A stretch of 64,000 bases of DNA from Ciona savignyi (GCA_000149265.1 CH003170.1:253395-317394), one strand, 5' to 3'; shown: positions 22,001 to 35,400, counted from the stretch's first letter. Notes: generated by a model not told the origin, from the letters alone. A program made the numbers and translations.

Positions 22001-25000
22001 ATATTAAAGAAAAAGATTTCATTTCTTTGGAACTTGCTTTATTAGATAAAAACTATGTCAAGTTTTGTAGTTTGCCTTGTTAATAAAGCGTAGAATCTAA
22101 TATTAGCTTTTAGTTTTACATACTTTCAAGATGCTTTGAAACAAAAACACTGAGTTACACTAACCCTCACCCATGGAAGTTAATAACATAAGAAGTTCCA
22201 TTGCAAAGTGGAATTGATTGGTTCAATAATGTTGTCCCTTCTTTGGCAGCCCATCTCTTCAGGAAGAAGCACGTTCTGTGAATTTTGTTTCGATTTAATT
22301 AACAACAACAAAAAATAAATAATTTAAATAACAGAAGAGTTTTTTTTTTGGGGGGGGGGGGGGTTTTAGACCATTTATCTTGGAGCTCAAGGAATTTTAT
22401 GATTTAAGAAGTGGTTATGATGACAACACTCTTATGTTGAGTGATTCAGCAAAACCACTTTTTCTAATCACAATTAAAGTTCCTCATTCAGCAACCAACA
22501 CAGTTTTTAAAAACACTGATGAGTATAGCACCGATTGAAAACCAAAACTTACTTTTTTCTGGATTTTGGATCATATTGAAATGTTTCATTCTTATCAAGA
22601 TGTGTAACCATATACTGGTCAACACACATATAGATAGGTGGGGTCATGTAGTTGCTACCAATTAATTTATCATTGTCAAAACTAGCTGGTGAAGGATGGG
22701 CATCTGGACAATCTGTAGTTGGTTGCTCCTGAAGATATCCGTAAATTCCAACGGATGAATTCTTTAATTTCACGTACTGCAAATTGTGGGTTAAATAAAA
22801 AAATAACATAGAATCTTTCTAAACTACATCAACATCTGCATAACCACAATTAAATTGGCAGATTGCTTAACCCCCAGCATTTATAAGTATATATATTAAA
22901 CGATTTATATTTAATATTCATGTAATTAGTAGAATTGAATATACATCCAATATTAACCTGTTGTCTCAAGAAATTGATTTTGGAATAAACTTCATCTTTT
23001 GTGTAGAGCCTGCTTTCATTATTCATTAGATTATTTCGAAACACAGATATATTGTCATCCATGAATGCCACTCTATTTTGGTTGTGTTGCCCGAAGATAA
23101 CAAGCTGAATGCATTGTAATTTATTTATGATGTTTGGCTTTCGGAAAGGACCATAAGAAATATATTGCAATAAAATACTCTGTACCATGCACCAAATTAT
23201 AACATTGTAGTGTTGTGCTCATTGTGATAACTGATCTTGCTAAAAAAAGCATGTGCAACTTATCAATATACAGTAACTTCTAAATACAATAAAATTTTAT
23301 CTCCACTTCTGTTACTATAACACCATAAAAAGAAATGAATATTACATCAGATCCGGAACTGTACTATGGATACACAAAAGTCAGATGAAGCAATGGGATT
23401 AAACTTGAGAGTTAAAGAAATGGGAGCCTATTTTACCTTGATCTGGCAATGCGATCATTCATTAGCCTTTTGTAAATAATCTATGCAAAAATTATTATCA
23501 CTACACATTCGTTTTTTGACATTATTTTTCTTTTTTAGCTCGATCGTTAGGGCTATTTAATCATGGGGTTGGCGAAAAAACAGTGACTAGCACAGCACTA
23601 CATTTTAGTTCATTGGCTAGTACTTTATTTTTTAAACATAATATTTAAAAGATATCAAAGTTTATTGATAAAAAAATGTATTTATATATTTTTAAGTAGA
23701 GATGTACCAAAGATTCGGTTTGGCAAATAAATTTATCCAAATCGGTATTTTTTTATGACATTTCACTTTTGGCCAAATACTTTAATCAATTTTGACGAAT
23801 CATAAATCATAATACCGCAATGACAATATTACATCATAACTATTTTACAGCTTTAACAAAATCGACCAAGCTACCTAGTGTCCTGCTTTTAAATTAAGTT
23901 GCTCCCGTGGCTTGATCCAAAACAGCAGGAGAGTAAACTTGCTGGTTTGTAACTTATAATTTGCTAAGTGCAAGCAATAGTTCTTTATCTAAAGTTATAA
24001 ATAATTGTCTTAAATATTTGTGATTAATTTGGTGAAACATATACCACGGATTTGCAGTCCAGAAACTCAACACCGGCACAGTCAATAAAACAAAAAAACA
24101 ATACGCCAAATTTGTTCAGTGGTGTTGTGATTTTCCATAGGAAGTTTCAACAGTTTTCACATATTTTAACCGGCAGTTGCTCATTTATGTGATTATTGCA
24201 ATGGTGATTTTAATGCAAAGACAACAGTCATGATGCGCGAGAACTAAGTCTGTGATGTCGTAAAGTTTGGTTGTTGTGGCCAAAACAGCTGAGTAGTCTC
24301 ATTTCAGCTTTCATCCAAATATACAAAGGCGATTCGGTACATCTCTATTTTTAAGGCAATCAGATATATCATAATTAGTATTAACTTACAAATATATTAT
24401 ATTAGGCAAAGACCCAAATAACTAAAAAATTAATAACTGATATTAATGACCTGAATTGTGACGAATGCTATTTTGCAAATTTGTATGGTTAGTTTGAATG
24501 GTTTTCGCTTTCGCAACTTGAACTTTTGACATGGATTCATAAAGAAATACTTTAGTTCCTTTCTTAGTCGTTCCTGTGTCCTTGAGCTGTTTGTAGACAT
24601 GTTTACGCTGCATGTAAAAAAAGCTGGATTAGATTATTTGACATTGGATCTCCAGTTGTCTACTACTCAGTTTCGGACCTGTAATGCACTTTATATACAT
24701 TGCTCTTCCATGTGTAATCCAATTGGTTGTATAAAAATACAACACAATTTATTAGGCACACCTAAATGTTATACATTAAAAAAAAACATATAATATCAAA
24801 TATATTCCATTTAAAACATAATAATACTAAAAAATTAAAAAAACAACATAATAATCTCCAATATATTTCAAATACCTGAAATTATTTATTTTATGTACAG
24901 GATATCATGTATACAAAATAAAAGTGAGAATTTATTAAATAACATTGACAACTTATATATAGAAAACAATAATAAAAATTAATGTACTGGTATATCAAAT

Positions 25001-26203
25001 ACAAGTGATAGTTTTTACAGGGTAAAATTATTATTTTTTTTTGGACAAAATAATACCAATGTAATGTAAACATAGATTAAGACAAAGTGTTATGGCAGGA
25101 TACAAAAAAATAATAAACATAATCTATACTTAGTCTTACAGCTGTACAGTATTAGTCTTGTACACATTCAATTCAGTGGAAGATAATAAATAAATAATAC
25201 CCAATTAACTATGTCAAACTTATACAGATAAAATCGGTTAATTGCATATTTAATTTTCCAGGTATGTTTAAGCGTTTATCCAATATATGTGCTTGACCAA
25301 TTTTACTTGGTCCTTCATAGAAACTATTATGTAGTTTTTTTCAGCGAATAAAGTTGGAGCTGATGTTTATTTTTTCCCGCCGGATTGTCATGTAGTTTTG
25401 AAAATGTTTCCCCGGGAAGTAATGCAATCAAGAGAATGAAGATAGCAACAAGCAACTAAGACGAAAGTCTTATCCAATAACCCGATTATGTCTTTAAGCG
25501 ATTAACCAATGATTTTGCATATACCACCAACATTAGTAAAATAAGTACCGGTATTTAAGATATTACTAAGGTTAAACCAATTGTAGTTTCTGCATAAGAA
25601 ACACTGATCTGTAAAGAATCTTAGATGGCTTTATTTGGATAATTTCTTGCATCAATATCCATATTTTTAAGGAATTTTGTTTATTTTTTTAGAAAACTAT
25701 TTGTAAAGCATATCGTATGCAGTCAGAGACAAAATAACCACCAAAAAACATATAAAAACCTAAGAAAATAAGGATATTCATGTTTATCCTCGTGAATGGG
25801 AAAACCAATGGGGCTATCACACTAGCAATCGTCAGATCACCTCGCGCCCATCGTCGGGTCACCGGAGGTATTGCTATTGCAGTGTGTTGTATATGATAGA
25901 CATAGACATGTTCCTTCAATTTGGTAGAACCGATTAATCTGCTGGGTTCAGGCAATGTCCGTAAAGTGCCTTGCCCAAGGACACAACCGACTATAGCTAG
26001 CGACCAGTTTGGCACCTGCAACCTTTCGATTGAAAGGCGACGCACTTAACTGCTAGACCAACCGGCCGGACTAACTAGGTAACTAAAAAGGCTTTAAGGA
26101 CTATATTAATAAAATATTTAAAAACTTAACCGGAAAGTATTTTAACCTACCTGTTTTGAAACACTGCAGTTGAATCTAGAATAGCTTCTCTTCGTGCTGA
26201 CAT
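16030..26203 (-). CDS. MCOLN: Mucolipin, TRPML lysosomal cation channel (14 exons)
   Basis: Exons, in transcript order: 26203-26151, 24607-24451, 23104-22958, 22776-22553, 22275-22171, 21882-21786, 18949-18746, 18614-18465, 18052-17945, 17591-17461, 17105-16997, 16824-16735, 16566-16430, 16084-16030. All phases agree, giving 588 aa (human MCOLN1 580). Near the N-terminus is ELKYFFMNPCQKF, the mucolipin signature ahead of TM1 (about 55-75). A long luminal loop follows. TM2 is about 292-320, TM3 355-377, TM4 389-412 and TM5 427-450, with GPYHHKFRT before the pore. The pore is LFSLINGDDMY (Asp474, Asp475), TM6 lies in IYLYTFISLFIYVVLSLFIA, and a Cys-rich YCCCC cluster is in the tail. TRPML channels release Ca2+, Fe2+ and Na+ from lysosomes and are gated by PI(3,5)P2. 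The donor after WIFSQ is GC rather than GT. Vertebrate paralogue assignment is not attempted. Confidence 0.95.
19636..20478 (+). other. Open frames inside mucolipin intron 6, unassigned
   Basis: The intron between mucolipin exons 6 and 7 (18950-21785) holds two plus-strand open frames, 19636-19917 (hydrophobic, 93 aa) and 20176-20478 (100 aa). I recognise neither, and AT-rich composition explains the first. I see no splice or family evidence that they are genes. Confidence 0.2.
22340..22364. repeat. Homopolymer run T then G
   Basis: A run of T followed directly by a run of G in a mucolipin intron. It is a low-complexity tract and a likely site of assembly length error. Confidence 0.8.
25770..26070 (-). 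mobile_element. tRNA-derived SINE, full length, mucolipin intron 1
   Basis: Minus-strand copy of the SINE described at 53243. The 5' head GGCCGGTTGGTCTAGCAGTT is at 26070 and the 3' end is near 25770. Confidence 0.88.
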
Positions 26204-27191
26204 TTTCTATATTGATATAAAGTTTGCAAAGTCAGCTCTTAGTTACAATCATTACTCAAACAATCGGCAATTTGTTTCTTGAAACACTAACTACAGTAGT
26301 ACTGGAAATTTAATTTTAATAAGCTTGATTTACAGATCGTACCCAATCGTTCAACCGTAGACTAGTATTTTATGGTTCAACCAAAGTTCTTTTACCTAGT
26401 AATACAAAACGCGGAAAAACGGAAATAAAAAATTAAACCGCTGTACGAGGGGCTACAGTCCTAAAAATTACACAATTTTCTAATTAAACCGTGCTCTTTC
26501 GACTGATAATTTGATTTATAAAAAAATGTAAAATATTAATACCGATTATGAATATTTTTAATATTCACGCGTTTATAGAGTTAGGATAGGATATGCATGT
26601 TTATGCCTGTAAATGGGAAAACCAATGGCGTTAACACACGAGCAATCGTTAGATCACCTTGCGACCACCGTCGGGTTACCGGAGCTGTTGCAGTGTACTG
26701 TGTATGATTCGCTCGTTCCTTCAATTTGGTAGAACCCATCAATCCGCTGGGTTTAGGCAATGTCCGTTAAATGCCTTGCTCAAGAAACCAACTAACTAAC
26801 TAGCGACCAGTTTTGGATCTTCGACCCTTCGCCTGACAGGTGACGCACTAAACCACCAAACTAATCTGCCGGACAGCTACATAATAAATGGTAGTTGAGC
26901 ATTTTCCGTTAGTTCTTACGGGGATAAACATAAATAATCCTTTAAGCCGTACAATTCATGGTAATAGCTTTGATGACCCGACTGCGGGATGATGAAATAG
27001 TACCAATTGTGCCGAACCATTACCAGCATAAAATTTGATCCAGTTGGAAAACTCCAAAAAAATATACACTGACACGTCGGTTAAAAGTAATTTATCATCT
27101 TAGTTTCAACTAGCGTTCCGCGCTAACGATAAATTGTATTCACACAGTTCAGCATTCCAAAATTCCTACCGTGACGTTGATTTTGATTATT
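26204..27191. promoter_or_regulatory. Divergent mucolipin/BRCA2-like intergenic region
   Basis: This 988-bp interval between two divergent start codons must hold both 5' flanks. A SINE occupies 26580-26874, leaving short unique stretches beside each gene. I see no specific element I can name. Confidence 0.4.
26580..26874 (-). mobile_element. tRNA-derived SINE between mucolipin and BRCA2-like gene
   Basis: A minus-strand copy with a TTAGGATAGGAT tail at the low end and a diverged head at the high end. It is more diverged than the 25770 copy. Confidence 0.82.
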
Positions 27192-30100
27192 ATGAACGAT
27201 ATTAAGACCCTTCATCAACTCGATTTAACTTCAGATGAGGATCTATTATGCCTGGATGCTGACCAAGAAATAAAAAAATGTAAAATTCTGTTTCTACCAG
27301 TATTTTATAATAAAAAGGGCTGTAATTTCCTTTTATGATGAAAGGAATTATTTTAATGTAATAATCTAAACAGCGTTCTTTACAGCGCTTGGACCTTCAA
27401 GTGAAAATTGGTTTAATATTTTAACTCAACAAAAGACACATGAAAGAAGAAATACATCTAAAAGGGATTTTCTGCACAATGAAAATAGGTACATATGCAT
27501 ACTTCAATCTTTATTCGATTTACAGTCAGATGATTTTACTGGGGTTTATCCGTTTATGCACTGTTGTTAGCCAGCAATAAAGTAGTCACCCTGGTATGCG
27601 ATTATTTATTCATCAGTTATGCAACTTAACCTCAGAACAGTTTTTTTGGTGTTGCAGAATCATAAAAGATGTCAGGAATTTTTATTGTATTGGAAAGTAA
27701 AGCTTGAACCTTGTTTACATTATAGAGATGTAAAGATGTGTATCACGTATTAGCATGACAATCACATTATTGACATGAAAGCTGTTTGTTTTAATTATGG
27801 TATTCTATTTCATTGTGGAGATAGATGCTGAATTATGTAATTTTGTGCTATAAAAAGAAAAGTGTTAAAGTTCCCACTAGAAATGTTATTATTTAATCTG
27901 TTTGGTTTTTAGAATTGTTCAAAATTCAATAATGTTAACCCGCTGACCTAAATAGAGCAAGCAAACAATTTTTTCAAACTAATATAATAAAGTAAAATAA
28001 AATTACGCGTATGTTTGATGAAGTAAATTTTTAATTATAATTATCATTACTGTTACGGTAACTGAAAAAAAAAATTTCCAGTTTTGTATCAAAGTTATAT
28101 TAATAAAAGTTATTTTGTTTCACTATGAGCACATACTTTTATATTGCTACCATAAAAAAAAAATTTGAATTATTTTCAATTGAAATCTTGATTTTTGAAT
28201 AGACATTCCTTGTTGCCATAGTTCTGTGAGTAAGGTAACTAGTGATATTTTACGCATTTATCAAACAACAAATGCTTGACAGGAACATATTAAATGATTT
28301 AATGATAACATTGTATCTACAAGAAAATTAAACTAAAAAGACAAACGGTTCCAAGTAGTGGACCAGGATACTAAGTTGTTTCAGGAGCTGCTACAAAATG
28401 GCCATCACCATTTTTATTACATATATATATATAATAAATGACTCAATGCGTGACACTGATTTTATTATGTACCGTTTTCATTAGATTTACCGTCGAAATC
28501 TGTTTCTCATGTTGTATCATGTGTATGTAGCTGTCCCGTTTTAACTGCTGTAATTTTGCAATGGGTCATTTTTAAATTTATACTTATGCTCTTTTTTATT
28601 GATGTAACAAAGGAGCAAAAATAAACTAAACTAACCTGGCCATTGACTTTACATTCATACACTGATAAAAGAATCCAATCTTGGTAAAAGGTTGTCAATA
28701 ATCTGAACAGTATGCCTAATTGCCGGTCAACAGCAGTACGAAACTGTTGTACCAAAATATCAATAGATGTTTTACACGCTAATATCAGGTCACAAATGTA
28801 GCTATGGTTAAGGACATAATCAGACCCATTTTTTTGTGACTCACCTGTTTTGGTACATTATGGTACACTCTATTGTAAGATACATTTGTGCGTTCTTTTG
28901 CAGGGAACCAAACTTAAGTGATCAAGATGACAACGGTACTCCTGAAAGCACCAGTTGTGAAAAACATATACATATAAACACAATAAATGGACATGAATGC
29001 AAGAACACTGAGGACATCAGAAAATGTGACAATCCCATATTAGAAACTGTGACAGTATTAGATCAATCGACCTCTGCAACAAAGCAATTAAAACTACCTA
29101 CATCTCAAGTCAACCATTTTCCACTAAAGCGTAAATCTGATAGTTGTATAAATACAAGTGGATTTAAAATTGACGTGGAACGCAGATGGAGCTGTGAAAG
29201 TGAGAAAAATTGTAGTTCAAAAAAGGCAAAGTTAGCGGGTGAATTTAATCCATGGATCCAAAGTCCAACTGGTATGAATCCACAAAAAAATTTAACCAAG
29301 AATAAGAGTTTGGCAACCCATAAAAACAATCTTGTTCCGTTGCCAGGAAATTCTCAAACCACCATGAAACTTCGGACTTCAAAAAAATCTGTAACCAAAC
29401 CATCAAGTTTTAGACAACCTGCAAACCTAAAACATTATAGTTCCGAAAATGATCATGGCGTTGATAGTGATGAGGAATTTCTTGGTTTTGTTGAACTTTA
29501 TGAGAAACAATCCAACAAAAAATATTCTACTATGGATTCAAAGATAACTGGTTTTCAAACTGCTAGTAATAAAGGCATTAACATAAGTGTTAAGTCCTGG
29601 AAAAAAGTACAGAAACTGTTTTCTGAAGATTCAAATTTTTCAAACACATGTGAAAGCTTGCCAAAACAAGCTGAAAATTCTACTTCTGATACAACAACTG
29701 TACAAAATGATACATTGGGTACACTCAAAAGAATTAGAAATAATTGTAGTTCAAACAAGTCACAATGTGCAGCAACTTCTGTGATAGGTTTCGAAACCAA
29801 GTCTATGCAGGCCAAATCTCCAGAACAAGTTCCCAACTTGTTATATGACAACAAAGAATGTAAAAGCATGTCAAAAGAACTAAAAAATGAAAGGCAATTA
29901 AGTTCAAAGGTAACTGTACAAGTTATGGAGACAGACAACTACAAAAAAGGAATGATTCCCGACCTTGATGCAAATGCGAAGTTTGTTGGTTGTAAAACTG
30001 CCAGCACAGACGGCATCAATGTCCAAACGACACCGTTAAGCCAAGTTTCTGAGTTGGGTTCAGATAATATTGTATCCAATAACATGGCAACAGTGTTAAA

Positions 30101-30485
30101 TGATGGACAAACTGTGAGCGCTGTGCCAATAATAGAAGTCAAGAGCAGCAGCAATGATTTTTTCAATAATGTTACTGACAAGACGAAGCAAAATAACCCT
30201 TTTAGTCCAGGTACCAATACAACAGTTGTAAATTTTAAAACAGCGAGCAATAAAAACTTAAGTGTTTCATCAAAATCATTGGAAATTGCAAATACCTTAA
30301 TGAAAGATGTGGTGAAAAACCAAAACTGTGAACGAAAAATATTGACAGAAAGCAATGACTTGTTTCAACAAAGTAAAAATGTCAATGAATATTGCTGCTC
30401 TAAAGCACAAAGTGGCAATACTTTTTTCAAAACTCCGAGAAAAACAACAAACAGCGCAAGGTTAAACAAACCTATTATTCTGTGA
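27192..30485 (+). CDS. BRCA2: BRCA2-like protein with PALB2-binding motif and BRC repeats
   Basis: Three exons, 27192-27279, 27386-27488 and 28904-30485, join in frame to 590 aa. Exon 2 encodes SLGPSSENWFNIL (about 30-42, Trp38), matching the PALB2-binding motif of human BRCA2 (LGPISLNWFEEL). The preceding intron is phase 1, as in human intron 2. The long last exon carries BRC repeats. Repeat 1, from about 280, has GFQTASNKGINIS with KLFSED. A repeat at about 507 has NFKTASNKNLSVS. Two more, at about 359 (GFETKS) and 426 (GCKTAS), have lost the Phe or Ala of FxxA. BRC repeats bind RAD51 and load it at breaks. The C-terminus FFKTPRK loosely recalls the FxxP RAD51-binding site at the BRCA2 C-terminus. 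No helical/OB-fold DNA-binding domain is seen, and a poly(A) signal follows. Either this is a truly short BRCA2 or further exons lie beyond. Confidence 0.85.
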
Positions 30486-30533
30486 AATTCTCACATAATC
30501 TTACTTTTACTTTTTGGAATGCTTAAATTTTAA

Positions 30534-30539
30534 AATAAA
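30534..30539 (+). terminator. poly(A) signal of BRCA2-like gene
   Basis: AATAAA about 50 nt past the stop codon. It supports transcript termination here rather than continuation into more exons. Use is not proven. Confidence 0.5.
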
Positions 30540-30894
30540 TTTCGATAGTAATATCTTGACAGACATTGTCCAATGTTGTTTAGTTTTTTATACATCCAAT
30601 ATGTTATATTATTCTTTACACTGCCTAGAGTTCATATATCAGATTTTGCATTTTAGAATTTTCATTTGTGATATATATATATATGTGTGTGATATTTATA
30701 ATTGCGATACATACAATTTATAATGTACATTAAAAAAACGAGTCCCTTGAACCGAAAACGCTATTGGTACTGAAATAATTTTAACATCCTGAATTGTTTG
30801 GTCCATAAATTCGGTAGTACGAAAATAAAAATAAACCCCAACCCACCAAATGGTATTTACAGACGCTGTATCCCTAAAAATGTTTCAGGATACC

Positions 30895-31075
30895 TAGATT
30901 TGACGGAATACGGCCAGACCCTTTTTTTGGTTTAAATAGGACATCAAACGTTTTATCGAATCGGATTAAAATTTTAATTTTGTTCTTTTTTCCGGGGGAA
31001 TTCCCCCAGGTTTATCACCCAAAATATTATTTAAAAAGTTGTATCCAAATAGAAATATTCGAATACTGCTTAATT
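30895..31075 (+). repeat. Single unit of the ~320-bp repeat family
   Basis: Shows the family hallmarks: an AATCGGATTAAAATTTTAA stretch and the palindrome GGGGGAATTCCCCC (30994-31007) followed by TTTATCACCC. Compare the arrays at 37900, 52130 and 57596. Confidence 0.6.
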
Positions 31076-31529
31076 AACATGAGACTTCTCTTCAGGACTT
31101 TATATCGTTTGGTCTAATTATATTTTGTTTGCACATGATTGTCTTTTTCTTACCTTTTTAAATGGCGTGTTTTAACGACTGTTCGTTTTTCCTTTTTTAT
31201 GTTCCTGTGCCGTAATTTGTCGGGAATGACTTCGAACAATTATATATTCTACAAAAACGTCAAAAGAGTACCATATGCGCAAGCTGCAAATTTGCAATGT
31301 TTGACTCATTTTTAAACACACACCTACTAACACATTGCGCAGTAAACCGTTTGGTGTAGATAAGCGTGTTAAGATCCAGACTCAGTTTTACGAAAAGTGT
31401 CCGATCGGTCCCCACCTTTCCCTATGATGCGATGTAGATTTAAACGAATATGAGATTAAAAAGAAGTTTGGTTTAGTTACTAAAGGCCCCGTCAGTTTGT
31501 TCTTGCAGAAATAAAACAAGTCTGGATTA

Positions 31530-31655
31530 AGTGGGTTCATACGTTGTACCAAATCCGAATATACTTCTCAGTTATATAAAACACACTACAATAGCTCCGA
31601 CAACCCGATAGTAAGTGCGAAGTAATCTGACGAATGCCCGTGTTATAACCTCCCG
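31530..31655 (+). mobile_element. SINE 3'-half fragment
   Basis: Diverged match to the SINE body (ACACACTACAATAGCTCCG and the GATCTGACGATTGC-like block). Head and tail are missing. Confidence 0.6.
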
Positions 31656-32409
31656 TTTTGTGTCATTCTAAACAATTTATGTGTAAGTCATTCTAAACAG
31701 AACTTATGATATAACTTATATCCTTTGTCCGGGCAAATACCCACGGAAATTGTATAAATATTTGCTGCGCCTGTCTATGGACTTCCTCCCTTATGTCAAT
31801 TCCTCTCTTTCCTCCCTTATGTCAATAATACCGCCAAGGGTTTTTAAGTATTTCTTGACTATGCGGTGAGATCTATACCGTTTATCATTTTTAAGCATTA
31901 TATATGCAAATGATGTTCTTCATGATTATACTTCAGTAAACCTCTTCTGCAATAAACAAAATCACCGTTGAGAATAGATTTGTTGTCGATGTAAATACGG
32001 GCGATACTTTATTGTTAAAAGAAATAAACTTATAAATGGGATTCTTTAACAATTTCATCAAGTCAAAATCCCTTTGGCACGTACACCAATATCGTAGTAA
32101 AAGAATCAAACTATTTAAAAATGAATTGTTTAAAATGAAGCTACCGATTCTACTCCCTCAAACCCTTCTCGTTACGTATGTCTATGTATCTTAAGAGTTT
32201 GTAGTTCTTTCCTATAACAAACGGCCCCACTACAAGAATACCGCACAACCATTGATAATAATATATAGGTAACTCCAACCTAACGATGGCCGGAACGACG
32301 AACTTTATTTAATCATGCGGCTTAAAATTTTAGTCATTTATTCATTTATTGCTGATTAGTACAAAAATAATATACTAATACACGGTTAACCACCGTATAC
32401 TGATTATGT

Positions 32410-35400
32410 TTAGGCCACGGTATAGTGTATGACGCTGATATCTTGGTCAATTGAAATATTTTCGTAACGTTTTCGTTCACGATATCTGACCGACCATACG
32501 ATCAAACCGACAGCGGCATTTAGACCAACGAGTGCAGCGACCCCGAAAACTGCCCACGTAATCGAAAATGTCTCTTCAAGAATAAAGGGTTCTGGAAAAA
32601 TGTAAATAGGTGATTTGTCGGTTAAAGGTTAGATATGTCATGTGTATATGCTCACTCAGGATAAATCTCAGTTAAAGACAGATCCACACACAAGCTTGCG
32701 AGTTGGCGGACAGTTGTTTGTTTCATTATATTTAGCTTATGCTCGCGTGTCACATTGTGAGAAGCAAACAAATCTGCTCTGTCACACAATCGTGTATATG
32801 TGAATCTAGTTTGAAATTGTACACCACACAGTCCAATTGCAAAAGCAAATACTTTTGTTGCAAAGGCGGTACAATTAAAGGAACTGATCTAGCGTTACCT
32901 TCTCGTCAACCGAGAGCACTATTTCGCCTTACGCTAACTGTATAGAAATAATCTGAAAACCGATTTTCTCACCATCCAGTATATTTGTTATAATGGACCA
33001 TACTTAAGCATTTGGCGAATATATTTAGAATACAGGAAGAAAGCTCATGAAAATATCACACTTACCTGGAAATTGCACAGCGTAGCTGTAACCAAATTGC
33101 TGAGAAGGTACGAACAAATCTCGACTGCTTACCGGAGGAAAGAATGGAACCAGGTTATAGTCTAGGTTGTGTCCAATTGGAGCACCTTCTTCGGGAAAAT
33201 CTGCCACCGTCACGTTTGATCTGCAAATACAAGAACAGATCATCACTATTCTGTGTGTGTCCGGTGTAAAGCGGTGGTTCCCGAATGTGTTTAGGGTTTT
33301 ATACGACATTGATAAATATATATTTTTTATATAATTTATTGCACAGTGAAATCTCCATCAGGTGTTGAACGACAATTGAAATGAAACTGCGTATTTATTT
33401 ACATCATGGACTTTGAGGTGAAAGGTTATTACATCGAAACGTGCCACTACCTACATTGTTAGTTATGCGTTGACCATTTTTTCCTGCTTGCACTCAGTGG
33501 ATCAGTGGGTGCTAGACAAATACAAGTCACGTCTCCACAATGTCCTATATTTTGTTTGTAACAGCCTTTTTATGGTCAATCTAAATATAATATACAACTA
33601 TTATTATTAATTGAAAATCCCTTTAAACACAATTAGGATTTTAGTAAATTTCAATATCTTCTACCGTTTCATCCATTCTTCGAATATGGCATCGGTAAAT
33701 GTATGTAGAAGAACAAAAATCGGATCGTTGGCCGAAGCGTGCGTCATTCCTCCAGTGCCATTTAAGAAAAGATGAGCTAAATTATGAAGTGTTCGAACAC
33801 CTACATCAAACTCGCCATTTGTCTTCGAATAACCTTAAGAATAAGAATTTCAAAGTTAAAGATAGTCAGATGACCGTAATAACCCATGTGCAAATAATAT
33901 TATCGGACAGTCTTAATGTATATACAAGAGACATTTTGCACATGTCTATGATAAAAGTGATGCGCTAGAAGGCCAGACCTATTCCAAGATATTAAGACAA
34001 ATATAAGTTCCATTATCATATGGTGAAATTGTAAAGGATTTACAGATTTCCAATTTTTTTCCATAATATCCCACCTTCTAATGTGTTTCTAAAGCTATTT
34101 TCAGAACTGGAAAAAAACGGAAAACTGTCGTATTGTTGGACTTGCAAGCAATCTGTCACGTCTTGTGGTCGTGGAAGAGTTTGTACTGCTGGTCGATCAA
34201 TGTTCCCTCCAGGCTTGCGACGGATGGGGCCTGCGTCGTTGTTAAACATTCATGTAGTTTATCTCAAGTTAAACTGGCTATAGCCGATATGTAAATGGGT
34301 TGTTCACATATTGTTTCAACCCACATATAGCTGAAGCGTTGTCCAATAATCATAATTACTTACTAAATACACCGAAATAACTTATCTACTGCAAACTTTT
34401 TGTGGGTAGCCTTCAGAATGACGATTGACCATTAATCTGCTTTATGAATAATACGGGATACTCATATTTATCTCAGGCGATGGATCAACGCAGAAAGCGT
34501 TTTAACACGGGCCCTCTTCAAATTATATTGTGCCCACTTTCGTGCTATCGTCATTCTTCATGTGTGTTGAATAAGATAACGATTTAGCTACAGTTGTTAT
34601 TCAATCCATTGAATTACCGAGTTTGATCACAGCCGAAAGCGATCGGTGACTTCTAACGTCACCACCTTTTGGCGGACGGGTGGACTCGTACGTACAAGCG
34701 TCGGAATTTAGGTTCTGATAAATCACTTCTACCTATAGCCTAAGTTACCTTCAAACGTCCCATTGCAGAGCTTAACGTTGTCGTCAAACCAATCAATACT
34801 CAGGCAAATTACTTCCCAATCTGCAAAGCGCGAATTCGGTCCTAAAAGTGTCAAGTCTTCAGGATTTTGTCCTCCAAGTATATCATCGGTGCAAATGTCG
34901 CAAGCCGTACCTGGTGTAAGGGGAAATAAGAGCAAAAATATAATTTAGTAATTTCTAAATGTCATATTAGATAAGAAATCGGTTGATTACAATGACGGAT
35001 TTAACAAAATATATATATTACAGAGCTTTTCTATTTCTAATTATCCGTTCGTCACTAATCGTAGCAAAATTGATTATGATCTTTTGTCACAGTGGTTTTA
35101 AATAAAGACGTTCTCGCAGGCGTCAGTTAGCTCAGTGCAAACGTAGGATAAACGACCGATATGCACCTCCTATTGCGAAGTCCCAGTACGGTATTGCAAA
35201 CGTCGGATCTCCTGATAAAACTTGTAAGTCCGTTTCAAGTCCAAACAGGTGCATCCGGTGCCAAGTTAGGAAAGCTGGGCCTTCATGTGAAAAGTCGATA
35301 GCAGTGTAAGCTTGCCCGGGTGCCAGGAGTGTGTCGCGCACGGAGTAGTAATGCACCCACACAAATAAGTCGTAGATGGAAATATTACTGAAGTTCGGTT

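Larger units (their letters stand above)
30540..32409. other. Intergenic, BRCA2-like to tyrosinase-related gene
   Basis: No BRCA2 DNA-binding-domain exon or other gene recognised on either strand. It contains one unit of the ~320-bp repeat family (about 30895-31075), a SINE 3'-half (31530-31655), and the 3' flank of the tyrosinase-related gene. Confidence 0.5.

Noticed and set aside
23085..23188. Coding extension upstream of mucolipin exon 3
   Set aside because: The open frame continues upstream, but the true preceding exon (24607-24451) joins at the CAG acceptor and gives the conserved TM1; the extension is intron.
25689..26045. 118-aa minus-strand frame
   Set aside because: It is a translation of the SINE body; similar frames occur at 36091-36330 and 53356-53553 for the same reason.
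29555..30355. Minus-strand frames of 127 and 138 aa
   Set aside because: Antisense shadows of the BRCA2-like last exon.
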